A stretch of DNA of 45,679 nt from Kofleriaceae bacterium (lineage in GTDB: Bacteria; Myxococcota_A; Polyangia; Haliangiales; Haliangiaceae). Below, one piece after another: positions 18,270 to 26,757 of this stretch (position 1 is its first letter; the number at the start of each line of letters is the position of its first letter). Under the pieces are notes generated by a model. That model did no database searches, was not told where the DNA came from, and was given only the letters and a program-made list of their open reading frames with translations. The stretch spans positions 1 through 45,679 of the forward strand of contig JALHPV010000019.1 in the NCBI GenBank assembly GCA_022842285.1. The letters are read 5' to 3'. The translations under genes and the position numbers were made by a program.

Positions 18270-18701
18270 ATGACGCTCGCTCTTCGCACCGGTAAGTCTC
18301 GTGATCCTTTCACCGCCATGGCCCGTGAGCTGCTCTCGTGGGACCCGCTGTTCGCCGGCCGTCCGGCCTCGGCCTTCTCGCCCGCCTTCGAGGTGAAGGA
18401 GACGACCGAGGCGTTCGTCGTCCGCGCGGATCTGCCCGGCGTCGCCGAGACTGACCTCGACATCGCTGTTCACAACAACGTGCTCACCGTCTCCGGCTCT
18501 CGCCAGTCCGAGGAGCGCAAGGACGGGGAGAGCTACGCCTTGTACGAGCGCCAGTTCGGCTCGTTCTCGCGGAGCTTCTCGCTTCCGGACCTCGCGGACG
18601 GCGAGAAGATCACGGCGCAGCTAGCGCACGGCGTGCTGACGCTGACGATCATGAAGAAGGCGGCCGCGCAGCCCCGGAAGATCGCGCTGCAGAAGCCCTA
18701 G
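18270..18701 (+). CDS. Small heat-shock protein (Hsp20/alpha-crystallin)
   Basis: 143 aa from ATG 18270, set by the consensus Shine-Dalgarno. The alpha-crystallin domain (about 35-130) includes AFEVKETTEAFVVRADLPGV, HNNVLTVSGSR and the C-terminal AHGVLTLTIMKK (G-V-L signature). The tail is short (QPRKIALQKP) and carries an I-A-L-like anchor in place of the usual I-x-I. It is an ATP-independent holdase that binds unfolding proteins in the cytoplasm; myxobacteria use relatives (SP21/HspA) during heat shock and development. The 82 bp upstream have no convincing sigma-32 promoter. It converges on a lipoprotein gene with 11 bp between stops. Confidence 0.95.
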   Translation: MTLALRTGKSRDPFTAMARELLSWDPLFAGRPASAFSPAFEVKETTEAFVVRADLPGVAETDLDIAVHNNVLTVSGSRQSEERKDGESYALYERQFGSFSRSFSLPDLADGEKITAQLAHGVLTLTIMKKAAAQPRKIALQKP

Positions 18702-18712
18702 CAGCGAGGCCC

Positions 18713-19516
18713 CTAGTCGCCCCAGGCGTGCGCGGTCACGTCGAAGAAGGCCCGGGCGATCTTGGCCAGGTCCTCCTTCGGCGCCATCGCCGCCAGGTCG
18801 GCCTTCGATGCCGGCGGGTCATCCTTGTACTGCGCGCTGACGCGGAGCTGGTTCACGCCGTTGTGGAAGTGGATGATGTAGTTGTTCGTGGTGGCGAAGC
18901 CGCCGCCCGGCTCGTTGCTCCTCACCCAGCCGATCTGGTAGCGCGTGAGCGCCTCGGCGCCGCCGCCCAGATCGAGGGTGCCGAGCTCGAGCTCGGTGTC
19001 GGGGGCCTTGCCGAGGCCACCGGACATCGCTGCCTTGAACGCATCGCCGCGCTTCAGCCACTCCTCTTTCGAGTAGCAGGTCGCCTCCTCGGCGGCCTTC
19101 TTGATCATCTCGCCCTGGGGGCAGTGCCACGCCTTGATCGTGATCAACAAGCGGGGCTTCTCCTCGGTCGCGTAGAGGACCTCGAGGGCCTTGTCCGTCG
19201 TGGCGAGGATCTCTTTCTTGAAGCCGATGTAGTCGGGCGCGGCCAGCTTCTCGTAGGTGGCCTGGGGCAGGGGCTGGTTGGGCGAATCGATGGGCTTGCC
19301 GGCCTCGTCGCCGAGCAGCTTGGGCAACACGAGAGGCTTGCCGCCCGCGACGTCGGGCGTCGCGCCCGAGCCGATCGGCTGCTCGATCGTGGCCGAGCCC
19401 ACCGCCGAGCCGGTCGCCGAGCCCGAGGGTGGATCCGCGGGCTTCGTCTGAGCGGCCTGCTTGTCCTTACAACCGAACGCCAGCGTCGCCGCCAGCAGGA
19501 ACATCGAAGTGCGCAC
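18713..19516 (-). CDS. Lipoprotein of unknown function
   Basis: About 267 aa from a GTG at 19516; ATG 19504 is the alternative and would remove the basic n-region (VRTS). The lipoprotein signal MFLLAATLAFGC is followed by a Ser/Gly/Ala/Pro linker (SGSATGSAVGSA), then a soluble domain from about residue 70 (PQATYEKLAAPDYIGFKKEI, LLITIKAWHCPQGEMIKKAA, ATTNNYIIHFHNGVNQLRVS). The pair of Cys residues in that domain could form a disulfide. No family was recognised. It lies 50 bp downstream of the thiolase on the same strand, so it may be the last gene of the beta-oxidation transcript, but a functional link is not evident. Confidence 0.75.
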   Translation of the reverse strand: MRTSMFLLAATLAFGCKDKQAAQTKPADPPSGSATGSAVGSATIEQPIGSGATPDVAGGKPLVLPKLLGDEAGKPIDSPNQPLPQATYEKLAAPDYIGFKKEILATTDKALEVLYATEEKPRLLITIKAWHCPQGEMIKKAAEEATCYSKEEWLKRGDAFKAAMSGGLGKAPDTELELGTLDLGGGAEALTRYQIGWVRSNEPGGGFATTNNYIIHFHNGVNQLRVSAQYKDDPPASKADLAAMAPKEDLAKIARAFFDVTAHAWGD

Positions 19517-19566
19517 GACCCGAGCGTAACTCGGGACGGGCCGTCCGCACGATGAACTACGGAGGT

Positions 19567-20730
19567 TCAGGCTAACGAGAACAGACCGGCCGCGCCCTGA
19601 CCGCCGCCGATACACATCGTGACGATTGCACGCTTGCCACCGCGGCGCTTCAGCTCGTACAGGGCCGAGGCGGTCAGCTTGGCGCCCGTGCAGCCGAGCG
19701 GGTGCCCGAGGGCAATGGCGCCGCCATTGACGTTCACCTTGTCGTCGGGGATGCCGAGCTCCTTCTGGCAATACACCGACTGGCTCGCGAAGGCCTCGTT
19801 CAGCTCGAACAGGTCGATGTCGCTGACCTGGAGGTTGTTCTTCGCGAGGAGCTTGCGCACCGCAGGGACGGGGCCGATGCCCATGATCTCCGGGTCGACC
19901 CCGACGGTCACGAAGCTCTCGAAGAATGCGAGGGGCTTGATGCCCAGCGCGTCGGCCTTCGCCTGGGACATCACGAGTACCGCCGCCGCACCGTCGGAGA
20001 TCGGCGAGCTGTTGCCGGCGGTGACGCTGCCCCCGACCGCGAACGCGGGGGGGAGCTTGCCGAGACCCTCGAGGGTCGTCTCGGGGCGCGGCAGCTCGTC
20101 GACGGTGAAGTCCTTGAACGTGCGGTTGCCGTCCTTGTCGAAGGCCACGGCGCGGACGGGCACGATCTCGTCCTTGAAGACGCCCTTCTCGAGGGCCGCC
20201 TTGGCCTTCATCTGCGACCGGAAGGCGAACTCGTCCTGCTGCTGACGCGAGATGCCGAACCGGTTCGCGACGTTCTCGGCCGTGATGCCCATCGGCGTGT
20301 TCGCGCCGGGGAGCTTGTCCATCAGCTCGGGCGACGCCGAGAGGTGGAAGCCGGTCATCGGCACGTAGGTCATCGACTCGACGCCGCCGGCGATGACGGC
20401 ATCACACGAGCCCGTCGCGATCGCGCCGGCTGCGGTGGCGATCGCCTGCAGTCCCGACGAGCAGAACCGGTTGATGGTCTGTGCGGGGACATCGGGACCG
20501 AGGTCCGCGAGCAGCGAGATCAGGCGCGCGACGTTGAGCCCCTGCTCACCCTCGGGCATCGCGCAGCCGAGGATGACGTCATCGATCGCCCCCTTCGCCT
20601 GCGGGACGCGCTGCATGAGCCCGCGGATCACGTCCGCGGCGAGCTCATCGGGGCGCTTGGTGGACAGCGTGCCCTTGTGGCCACGACCCACCGCCGAACG
20701 AACAGCTTCTGCAATCACGATCTTCGTCAT
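19567..20730 (-). CDS. Acetyl-CoA acyltransferase (thiolase)
   Basis: 387 aa. Thiolase signatures: NRFCSSGLQAIA with nucleophile Cys90, AGGVESMTYVPM, NVNGGAIALGHPLGCTGAK with the catalytic His, and TMCIGGGQGAAGLF with the second Cys. The N-terminus MTKIVIAEAVRSAVGRGHKG is typical of FadA/FadI-type degradative thiolases. It cleaves 3-ketoacyl-CoA to acetyl-CoA and a shortened acyl-CoA, the last step of beta-oxidation. A Shine-Dalgarno-like AAGGAA stands 6 nt before the ATG and directly after the stop of the HAD/hydratase gene (12 bp gap), so the two subunits are co-expressed. Confidence 0.96.
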   Translation of the reverse strand: MTKIVIAEAVRSAVGRGHKGTLSTKRPDELAADVIRGLMQRVPQAKGAIDDVILGCAMPEGEQGLNVARLISLLADLGPDVPAQTINRFCSSGLQAIATAAGAIATGSCDAVIAGGVESMTYVPMTGFHLSASPELMDKLPGANTPMGITAENVANRFGISRQQQDEFAFRSQMKAKAALEKGVFKDEIVPVRAVAFDKDGNRTFKDFTVDELPRPETTLEGLGKLPPAFAVGGSVTAGNSSPISDGAAAVLVMSQAKADALGIKPLAFFESFVTVGVDPEIMGIGPVPAVRKLLAKNNLQVSDIDLFELNEAFASQSVYCQKELGIPDDKVNVNGGAIALGHPLGCTGAKLTASALYELKRRGGKRAIVTMCIGGGQGAAGLFSLA

Positions 20731-20742
20731 GGTGGGTTCCTT

Positions 20743-23061
20743 TCAGTTACGGAGGGGCTTGTTGTGCTGGAGCATGTACTGCATGCGGGCCTGGCTGAGC
20801 GGCTCGCCGCAGAGGGACACGAACGCCTCGCGCTCGAGCTCGAGGATCTCGTCCTCGGTCACGGCGTGCGTCGAGCCCGAGGAGCCACCGCACAGGACGG
20901 TGGCGAGCTTCATCGCGATCTTCGCGTCGTGCTCGCTGGCGTACTTACCCGCCACGAGCGTGTTGACCATCATCTTCAGCGTCGCGATGCCGCTCTCGCC
21001 GGGGAGCTTGTAGGCGCGCGGCACGGGCGGGTGGTAGCCGCTGTTCGCGAGGCCGAGCGCACGCTGCTTCGTCTCGTAGAGATGACGCGCGCGATCGAAC
21101 GACACGCCGTCGGTGGTGCGGAAGAAGCCGAGGGCCTTGCCCTCTTCGGCCGACGTCGCGACCTTGGCGAGCGCGATGTTCTTGAACACCTGCGTGACCA
21201 CCGAGTAGACGTCGACCTCGACGCCCTCGGGGATGCCCTCGAGCGAGCGCCACAGCATGTTCAGCGTGCCGGCGCCGCCGGGGATGAGACCCACGCCGAC
21301 CTCGACGAGACCGGAGTACGTCTCCGCCGCCGCCTGGACGCTGGCCGCGCCGTAGCAGAGCTCGAGGCCGCCGCCGAGCGTCATGTTGTACGGCGCCGCG
21401 ACGACGGGCACCGTGGAGTACTTCATGCGCTGCACCGCGCTCTGATAGCCGCGCACCATCTCGCGCAGGCCGTCCCACTGCTTCTGGCCCGCGGCCATCA
21501 CGACCGCGAACAGGTTCGCGCCGACGCAGAAGAACTCGCCCTGGTTGTAGACGACGAGGGCCTTGAAGTCGCGCTCGGCGCGGTCCACGGCCTCGGGGAT
21601 GAACTTGATGACGTCGGCGTCGATCGAGTTCGCCTTCGTCTTGAGCGTCAGGCCGAGCACGCCGTCGCCGAGGTCCCACGCCTCCGCGCCCGCGTTCTTC
21701 AGCACCGGGGCGCCGCCCTTGCGCATGATCTCGAGCGAGACCTCGCGCGGATCGCTGTCACGCGGGACGTACTCGCCCTTCGCGGGCGACCAGATCTTGC
21801 CCTCGCCGTAGAAGCTGGTCGCGTTCGCGGCGCGCATCTTGTCGACCCACGCCGGCAGCTTCACGCCATCGGCCTTCATGCGGTCGACCGTCGCCTGGAA
21901 GCCGAGCGCGTCCCAGGTCTCGAACGGGCCGAGGTCCCACGCGTAGCCCCACTTCATCGCGTTGTCGATCGCCTCGATCGCGCCTTCACCCGGCGTGATC
22001 TCGGGGATGCGACGCGCGGCGTAGGCGAGGCTGCGCGACAGCACCGTCCACGCGAACTCGCCGACCTTGCCTTCGGTCGCGACGAGCTTCGCGACGCGGG
22101 CCTTCGGGTCCTCGAGCTTCGCGATGGACTTGGTCGCCTTCGCGATCGCCTCGTCGCCGCCCTTCGCGCGGTACTGGCCCGTCTTCGGATCGAGCGTCTG
22201 GAGATCCGCGCCGACCTTCTTGTAGAAGCCGCCCTTCGTCTTGTCGCCGAGCTGCTTCGCCTCGATCATCTTCAGGATGAAGTCGGGCGTCTTGAAGGTG
22301 TCGCGGTCCTCGTCGTCGGTGAGCGAGTTGTAGCAGTTCGCGGCCACGTGCCCGACGGTGTCGAGACCGACGACATCCGCGGTGCGGAACGTCGCGCTCT
22401 TGGGGTGCGCCATCGCGATGCCGGTGATGTTGTCGACATCCTCCGGGGTGAGGCCGCGCTCGAGCATCAGGTGGATCGTCGACATCATCGACTGCAGGCC
22501 GATGCGGTTGCCGATGAAGTTCGGGGTGTCCTTCGCCCAGACGATGCCCTTGCCGAGCGTCTTGCCGAAGTCCTCGCCGAGCTGCTTCGCGTCCTTGCTC
22601 GTGTCGGGGCCGGCCACGAGCTCGAGGAGCTTCATGTAGCGGGGCGGGTTGAAGAAGTGCGTCACCATGAAGTTCTGCTTGAACTGCTCGGTGCGGCCGA
22701 CCAGCATGTCGGCGATCCGCAGGCCCGACGTGTTCGAGGCGATCACGGCGTGCGGCGCCATGAGCTTCTCGAGCTTCTCGAACATGCCGCGCTTGATGTC
22801 GAGGCGCTCGACGATGGCCTCGATGATGAGGTCGCAATCAGCGACCTTTGCCAGGTCCTCGTCGAAGTTGCCCGTCTGGATCAGCAGCGCATTGCGCGGA
22901 TGCATGAGCGCCGCGGGTTTCGCCTTCCGGATCGGGTCGAGCGATGGCGTCTTGAGGTCGAGGAGCAGCACCGGGATGCCCGCGTTCGCGCAATGCGCAG
23001 CGATACCGCTGCCCATGACGCCCGCGCCGAGCACCGCCACACGGCGGATCGGATGAGTCAT
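20743..23061 (-). CDS. 3-hydroxyacyl-CoA dehydrogenase / enoyl-CoA hydratase fusion
   Basis: 772 aa from ATG 23061 (MTHPIRRVAVLGAG); an ATG 4 codons earlier (23073) is also possible. The NAD-binding dehydrogenase domain comes first (VAVLGAGVMGSGIAAHCANA, then ASNTSGLRIADM, FMVTHFFNPPRYMKLLELVA and NFIGNRIG). A second dehydrogenase C-terminal segment follows, and then a crotonase domain (about 480-700) with ALVVYNQGEFFCVGANLFAV and LGGGLELCYGAAS/GLIPGGAGT. This is the FadN-type domain order (dehydrogenase before hydratase), the reverse of E. coli FadB. It performs hydration and NAD-dependent oxidation of enoyl-CoA. It is first in an operon with the thiolase. Confidence 0.95.
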   Translation of the reverse strand: MTHPIRRVAVLGAGVMGSGIAAHCANAGIPVLLLDLKTPSLDPIRKAKPAALMHPRNALLIQTGNFDEDLAKVADCDLIIEAIVERLDIKRGMFEKLEKLMAPHAVIASNTSGLRIADMLVGRTEQFKQNFMVTHFFNPPRYMKLLELVAGPDTSKDAKQLGEDFGKTLGKGIVWAKDTPNFIGNRIGLQSMMSTIHLMLERGLTPEDVDNITGIAMAHPKSATFRTADVVGLDTVGHVAANCYNSLTDDEDRDTFKTPDFILKMIEAKQLGDKTKGGFYKKVGADLQTLDPKTGQYRAKGGDEAIAKATKSIAKLEDPKARVAKLVATEGKVGEFAWTVLSRSLAYAARRIPEITPGEGAIEAIDNAMKWGYAWDLGPFETWDALGFQATVDRMKADGVKLPAWVDKMRAANATSFYGEGKIWSPAKGEYVPRDSDPREVSLEIMRKGGAPVLKNAGAEAWDLGDGVLGLTLKTKANSIDADVIKFIPEAVDRAERDFKALVVYNQGEFFCVGANLFAVVMAAGQKQWDGLREMVRGYQSAVQRMKYSTVPVVAAPYNMTLGGGLELCYGAASVQAAAETYSGLVEVGVGLIPGGAGTLNMLWRSLEGIPEGVEVDVYSVVTQVFKNIALAKVATSAEEGKALGFFRTTDGVSFDRARHLYETKQRALGLANSGYHPPVPRAYKLPGESGIATLKMMVNTLVAGKYASEHDAKIAMKLATVLCGGSSGSTHAVTEDEILELEREAFVSLCGEPLSQARMQYMLQHNKPLRN

Positions 23062-23235
23062 GCGGCGCACCATAGCGCAGTGGGCGTCGGGGCACACGGG
23101 AGCACGCCAGGACGCAGCCTTGCGCGACCCGAATGGCGTGTCGTGTGCAATCGCCTGTCGGCCATGAAGAATCAGCCGACGTGGTGGAGTCCGCCTGTTC
23201 GGGAGTGACAGCCCGTCGTGATAGACGGGTATTCG

Positions 23236-23901
23236 ATGAGCACGGACTTCGTCCCGGGACGCATCACGTCGTTCAAGCGCGAGCAGGGCTTCGGGACGAT
23301 CACGCTCGACGATGGTCGTCAGGTCCCGTTCGACGCGGGCATCTGTCAGATGTCGCCGGCGGAGAACGACGCCGTGCTCGTGCAGGTCGGCAAGGCGAAG
23401 TGGGGCAACAAGGACAAGGCCGTGGTGGTCAAGCCGGTGGAGGCGTTCGCCCTCGGTAGCAACGCCACGCCCCTCGCCCGGGACCAGCAGATTGGCCTCC
23501 TCCAGGCGCAGCACCTCCTCGGCGGTCTGACCGAGGAGACGCTGGTGCTGATCGAGAAGGACCTCCCCGCCGACGCGCCGCTCGTCGCCGTCCTCGATGC
23601 GTACTACGACGTCGACCCCACCCACGCCATCGACGACGGCTACGTCCGCGTCTATGACCTCGCCGGCGCCCCCTCGGCCTTCCGCGAGGTGCTGCCGACC
23701 CTCAGCGTCGAGGCGGCCGACTCGATCGAGACGCTGGTCGCGCAGCTGAACGCCGCGCTCCGCGTGAATCGCGAGGCCAAGCGCATCCACAAGCTCGAGA
23801 CCGGCGCCGCCTGGAGCACCTACTACGTGCTCGCCCACGAGCAGGCCCGCGCCCTCGCAAAGGTGTTGCCCTTCGCCGCCGCGCCCGACACCATCCCCTG
23901 A
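23236..23901 (+). CDS. Protein with N-terminal cold-shock-like domain
   Basis: 221 aa from ATG 23236; a GTG at 23218 is in frame. Residues about 5-60 resemble a cold-shock/OB fold: GRITSFKREQGFGTITLDDG (compare G-x-V-x-x-F-x-x-x-x-G-F-G), then PFDAGIC and DAVLVQVGKAKWGNK. The remaining about 150 residues are helical, with Asp-rich YYDVDPTHAIDDGYVRVYDL, and match no family I recognise. Nucleic-acid binding is inferred from the first domain only. The 174 bp upstream are non-coding. A 6-bp hairpin, CCCGTC/GACGGG, at 23212-23229 sits just before the start. Its stop (TGA) overlaps the next ATG. Confidence 0.75.
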   Translation: MSTDFVPGRITSFKREQGFGTITLDDGRQVPFDAGICQMSPAENDAVLVQVGKAKWGNKDKAVVVKPVEAFALGSNATPLARDQQIGLLQAQHLLGGLTEETLVLIEKDLPADAPLVAVLDAYYDVDPTHAIDDGYVRVYDLAGAPSAFREVLPTLSVEAADSIETLVAQLNAALRVNREAKRIHKLETGAAWSTYYVLAHEQARALAKVLPFAAAPDTIP

Positions 23902-24134
23902 TGTGGTGGATCGCGGCCCTCGTGGTGGCCGCAGGGTGTGGAGGGCAGGGAGGGGAGGCGCCGACGAAACCCGTCGCGCCCGTCGCCGTCGCCCCCGTCG
24001 CGATCTCGACCGTCGGGGCGCAGCCTTCGCCTGATCACCGAGGTTCGGCGCTGACAAAAGCCCGTCGTGTCTCCGCCGGTGGTTCACCTGGCGCCCGGCG
24101 ACTTCGCCGACACATTGACGCTACCCTGCCGTCC
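23901..24134 (+). pseudogene. Lipoprotein-signal-like stub in frame with pirin
   Basis: An ATG overlapping the previous stop (TGATG) opens a frame that reads WWIAALVVAAGCGGQGGEA, a good lipoprotein signal with lipobox VAAGC, followed by a Pro/Val linker. Third positions are G/C-rich up to about 24030 and then break down (CAC CGA GGT TCG .. ACA AAA). The frame continues without a stop into the pirin gene. It could be the remnant of a lost lipoprotein gene, or a leader that exports pirin. I favour a remnant because of the codon break. Confidence 0.4.
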
Positions 24135-25007
24135 ATGGGCAGCATCGAGCTTGTCATCGAGGGCCGCGCGCGCGGCGTTGGATCGATCACCGTCGCACGC
24201 ATCCTGCCATCGCCACGTCGGCGGATGGTCGGGCCCTTCACCTTCCTCGACGTGATGGGCCCCGTCGACATCGCGCCGGGGGTTGGCTTCGACGTGGCCC
24301 CGCACCCGCACATCGGCCTGTCGACGGTGACGTACTTCCTCGAGGGCGAGAACGTGCACCGCGACAGCATCGGGACGGTGCAGAAGAACGTGCCCGGCGA
24401 TCTCAATCTCATGACCGCCGGGCGCGGCGTGGTGCACTCCGAGCGCGCCGATCCGGCGTTCCGCGCGCGTGGGGGGCGCATGCATGGCCTCCAGATCTGG
24501 CTCGCTGTGCCGACCGAGCGCGAGGACGACGAGCCTAGCTTCCAGCATCACCCGCAGCGCACGCTGCCGTCCGTCGAGCCCAGTGATGGGGCCTGCGCGC
24601 GCGTGCTGCTCGGCGATGCGTACGGCGTGCGGTCGCCGGCCACACATCCCAGCGCGCCGCTGCTCGTCGACCTCGAGCTCGCTGCCGGGGCGTCGGTCGA
24701 GCTGCCCGACGCTCTCGAGCGCGCCATCTTCGTCATCACCGGTTCGCTCGCGCTCGAGGACGCGACGCTGCCCGCCCTCCAGCTCGCCGTGCTCGCCCCG
24801 GGCCCGATCTCCGTCCGCGCGACCGAGGCCACGCGGTTCGTGGTGCTCGGCGGGGCGCCCCTCGGTCCGCGCTTCATGGACTGGAACTTCGTGTCATCGG
24901 ACCGCGACAAGCTGGTCCGTGCCCGCGACGCGTGGATCGCGCGGACGTTCCCGACGATTCCCGGGGATGACACCGAGCACGTGCCGTATCCTGGACAGCA
25001 CGGATGA
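24135..25007 (+). CDS. Pirin-family protein (bicupin)
   Basis: 290 aa from ATG 24135 (MGSIELVIEGRARG). The pirin core is clear: VGPFTFLDVMGPVDI, FDVAPHPHIGLSTVTYFLEG with the paired metal-ligand histidines, DSIGTVQKNVPGDLNLMTAG, and GVVHSERAD with the third His and the Glu ligand. A second cupin half ends in LGGAPLGPRFMDWNFVSSDR and a final RDAW..RTFPTIPGDD, as in other bacterial pirins. Pirins bind Fe; some have quercetinase activity or act as regulators, and the role here is open. The upstream frame is in phase and could add a lipoprotein leader (see the stub entry). Confidence 0.93.
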   Translation: MGSIELVIEGRARGVGSITVARILPSPRRRMVGPFTFLDVMGPVDIAPGVGFDVAPHPHIGLSTVTYFLEGENVHRDSIGTVQKNVPGDLNLMTAGRGVVHSERADPAFRARGGRMHGLQIWLAVPTEREDDEPSFQHHPQRTLPSVEPSDGACARVLLGDAYGVRSPATHPSAPLLVDLELAAGASVELPDALERAIFVITGSLALEDATLPALQLAVLAPGPISVRATEATRFVVLGGAPLGPRFMDWNFVSSDRDKLVRARDAWIARTFPTIPGDDTEHVPYPGQHG

Positions 25008-25198
25008 AGCGGCGAAGCTCGACCGGAACGGTTCACCGGCGTGGTCGAGCCGACCGCCGAGCCGAGCCGCATCGTCACCGACCCTTGAGCTCTCCGAGGT
25101 CCGCGAGGCGTGCACCCTCAGATTTTCGTGGCGTCGCCGGCTAACCACCGGTCATGGCTTGGCCACCGCGCGGCACACCCACTGCAATGTAGGTCGGC

Positions 25199-25633
25199 AT
25201 GAAGGCCCCCCTCCTCCTCGCCGCTCTCGTCACGGCTGCTTGCAGCGACACGCGCTCCGACCCGACCAGCGAGCGGGATCAGTTCGCGACCGAGATTGGC
25301 GAGAACTACGTGTTCACCCTCTCGCGGTCGTGCGAGTGCTCGGCGGAGACGGCCGGCCCGTTCCGCATCTACGTGACCGGCGACAGCGTCGACAATGCGA
25401 CCGACCTCCAGGGCAATGCGGTCGATGCCGAGATCCTCGCGCAGCTCCCGACGGTCGACGACATCTTCCAGCGCATCGAGGACGCGGAGACCGAAGGCGC
25501 GGCGTCGATCAACGTCGTCTATGACCCGGATGGCATGTATCCGACGAGCGTCTTCATCGACTACAGCGAAGAGATCGCTGACGAGGAGTACTCGGTCACC
25601 GTCAGCGACCTCGAGCCAATTCTCGCCGACTAG
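25199..25633 (+). CDS. DUF6174-like lipoprotein
   Basis: 144 aa. The lipoprotein signal is MKAPLLLAALVTAAC. The mature domain matches the DUF6174 style: YVFTLSRSCECSAETAGPFR, then TVDDIFQRIEDAE, INVVYDPDGMYPTSVFIDY and DEEYSVTVSDLEPI. The function of this family is unknown. The 191 bp between pirin and this gene carry nothing I can name. Its stop overlaps the stop of the convergent arginase-family gene by 4 bp (25630-25633). Confidence 0.85.
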   Translation: MKAPLLLAALVTAACSDTRSDPTSERDQFATEIGENYVFTLSRSCECSAETAGPFRIYVTGDSVDNATDLQGNAVDAEILAQLPTVDDIFQRIEDAETEGAASINVVYDPDGMYPTSVFIDYSEEIADEEYSVTVSDLEPILAD

Positions 25634-26742
25634 AGCTCGACGCGCAGCGTGGCGGCGATCGTCTCGCGCAGGTAGCGTGCCGCGAGGAGCGTGGTCTTGT
25701 GCGCGCCGCGCGGGATCTGGCGGAGGGGTGGCGCGACTTCCATGATGTCGCCGCCGAGGAGCCCGATCTCGGAGCCAAGGCGGCGGATGAGCTTGAAGAG
25801 CCAGTCGGGCTCGAGGCCCCAGGGCTCGGGCGTGCCCGTCGCGTCGGCCCATTCGTCGTCGGTACCGTCGATGTCGTTGGAGAAGTAGACGGCCGAGGCG
25901 TTCACCGACTTGAGATAGGCGATCACCGCGTCGAGCGATTCGCTCGGGTGGCGGCGGCACTCGTCGGCCCAGAACTGGCGGACGTTGAGCGTGCCTTCCC
26001 AGTGCTCCTTCTTCTTGCCCGAGGCGCGCGTGCCAACCTGCACGAGGCGACCGTCGCGGTTGAAGAGCTCGTTGGCGTGGAACGACCACGTCGCGAAGCA
26101 GTACTTGATGCCGAGGCGGTTCTCGAGGAGATCGGTGTGCGCGTCGGGCTGCACGATGGCCCAGCGATCCGTGCGGGCGCGGGAGAGCGCGGAGACAGCG
26201 GGCCACGCGGTCGAGTGGTCGCCGCCGATGATGAACGGCGCGATCTTCGGATTCTGCGCGAACACCAGATCGCACACGCGCTCCGCGATCGAGAGCGGCG
26301 AGACCGGCAGGTTCGCCTCGACGTGATCGGGGTAGAGGGCGCGCCGCGTGGCGAGCTTCTGCGCGTCGGAGAGCATGTCGTCGTGCAGGAGCTGCGGCAC
26401 GACGAAGACATCGCCGATGTCGATCACGCCGGCCTTGGCCATGCGCGCCCCCCAGTCAGACTCGACCTCGAGGAGCGTCGAGCGGATCACTTGCGGGCCG
26501 AGGTTGGCGCCGCGGACGAAGCCCGCGCCGACGTCTGACGGGATGCCGAGCACGAAGCCCTTCGCCGTCGGAATCTGATCGAGCTGCTCGCGAAACTTCG
26601 CGCGCACGGCGTCTTCGCTGTCGGCGCGGTAGAGCGCCTTCTGGAGCCGAAGCTGCGCGGCCTTGCCCGTCGAAACGAGATGCACGCCGCCGCCAGCGGG
26701 GCGCAGCAGCAGCTCGATCTCCTCACGCCATGTCAGGGACAT
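25630..26742 (-). CDS. Arginase/agmatinase-family (ureohydrolase) protein
   Basis: 370 aa. Metal-binding motifs of the ureohydrolase fold are intact: IIGGDHSTAWPAV, QPDAHTDLLENRLG and YFSNDIDGTDDEWAD (S-x-D-x-D). GIPSDVGAGFVRGANLGPQ is the N-terminal signature of the fold. About 65 residues precede the usual domain start. It hydrolyses a guanidino or formimino substrate using two Mn ions; which one (arginine, agmatine, formiminoglutamate) cannot be decided. It starts 15 bp after the stop of the alpha-amylase lipoprotein gene on the same strand, so the two are probably co-transcribed although the pairing is metabolically unexpected. Confidence 0.92.
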   Translation of the reverse strand: MSLTWREEIELLLRPAGGGVHLVSTGKAAQLRLQKALYRADSEDAVRAKFREQLDQIPTAKGFVLGIPSDVGAGFVRGANLGPQVIRSTLLEVESDWGARMAKAGVIDIGDVFVVPQLLHDDMLSDAQKLATRRALYPDHVEANLPVSPLSIAERVCDLVFAQNPKIAPFIIGGDHSTAWPAVSALSRARTDRWAIVQPDAHTDLLENRLGIKYCFATWSFHANELFNRDGRLVQVGTRASGKKKEHWEGTLNVRQFWADECRRHPSESLDAVIAYLKSVNASAVYFSNDIDGTDDEWADATGTPEPWGLEPDWLFKLIRRLGSEIGLLGGDIMEVAPPLRQIPRGAHKTTLLAARYLRETIAATLRVEL

Positions 26743-26757
26743 GGCGGCAACGATACG

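Noticed and set aside
19702-23208. Plus-strand open frame of more than 1100 codons
   Set aside because: It is antisense to the thiolase and the HAD/hydratase fusion, has Arg/Leu/Val-rich low-complexity translation and no domain; a by-product of high GC.
25005-25087. Read-through of the pirin TGA into a short coding-like tail (EARPERFTGVVEPTAEPSR)
   Set aside because: The pirin domain is complete before the TGA, and there is no SECIS-like structure or reason for recoding; probably chance or an old 3' end.
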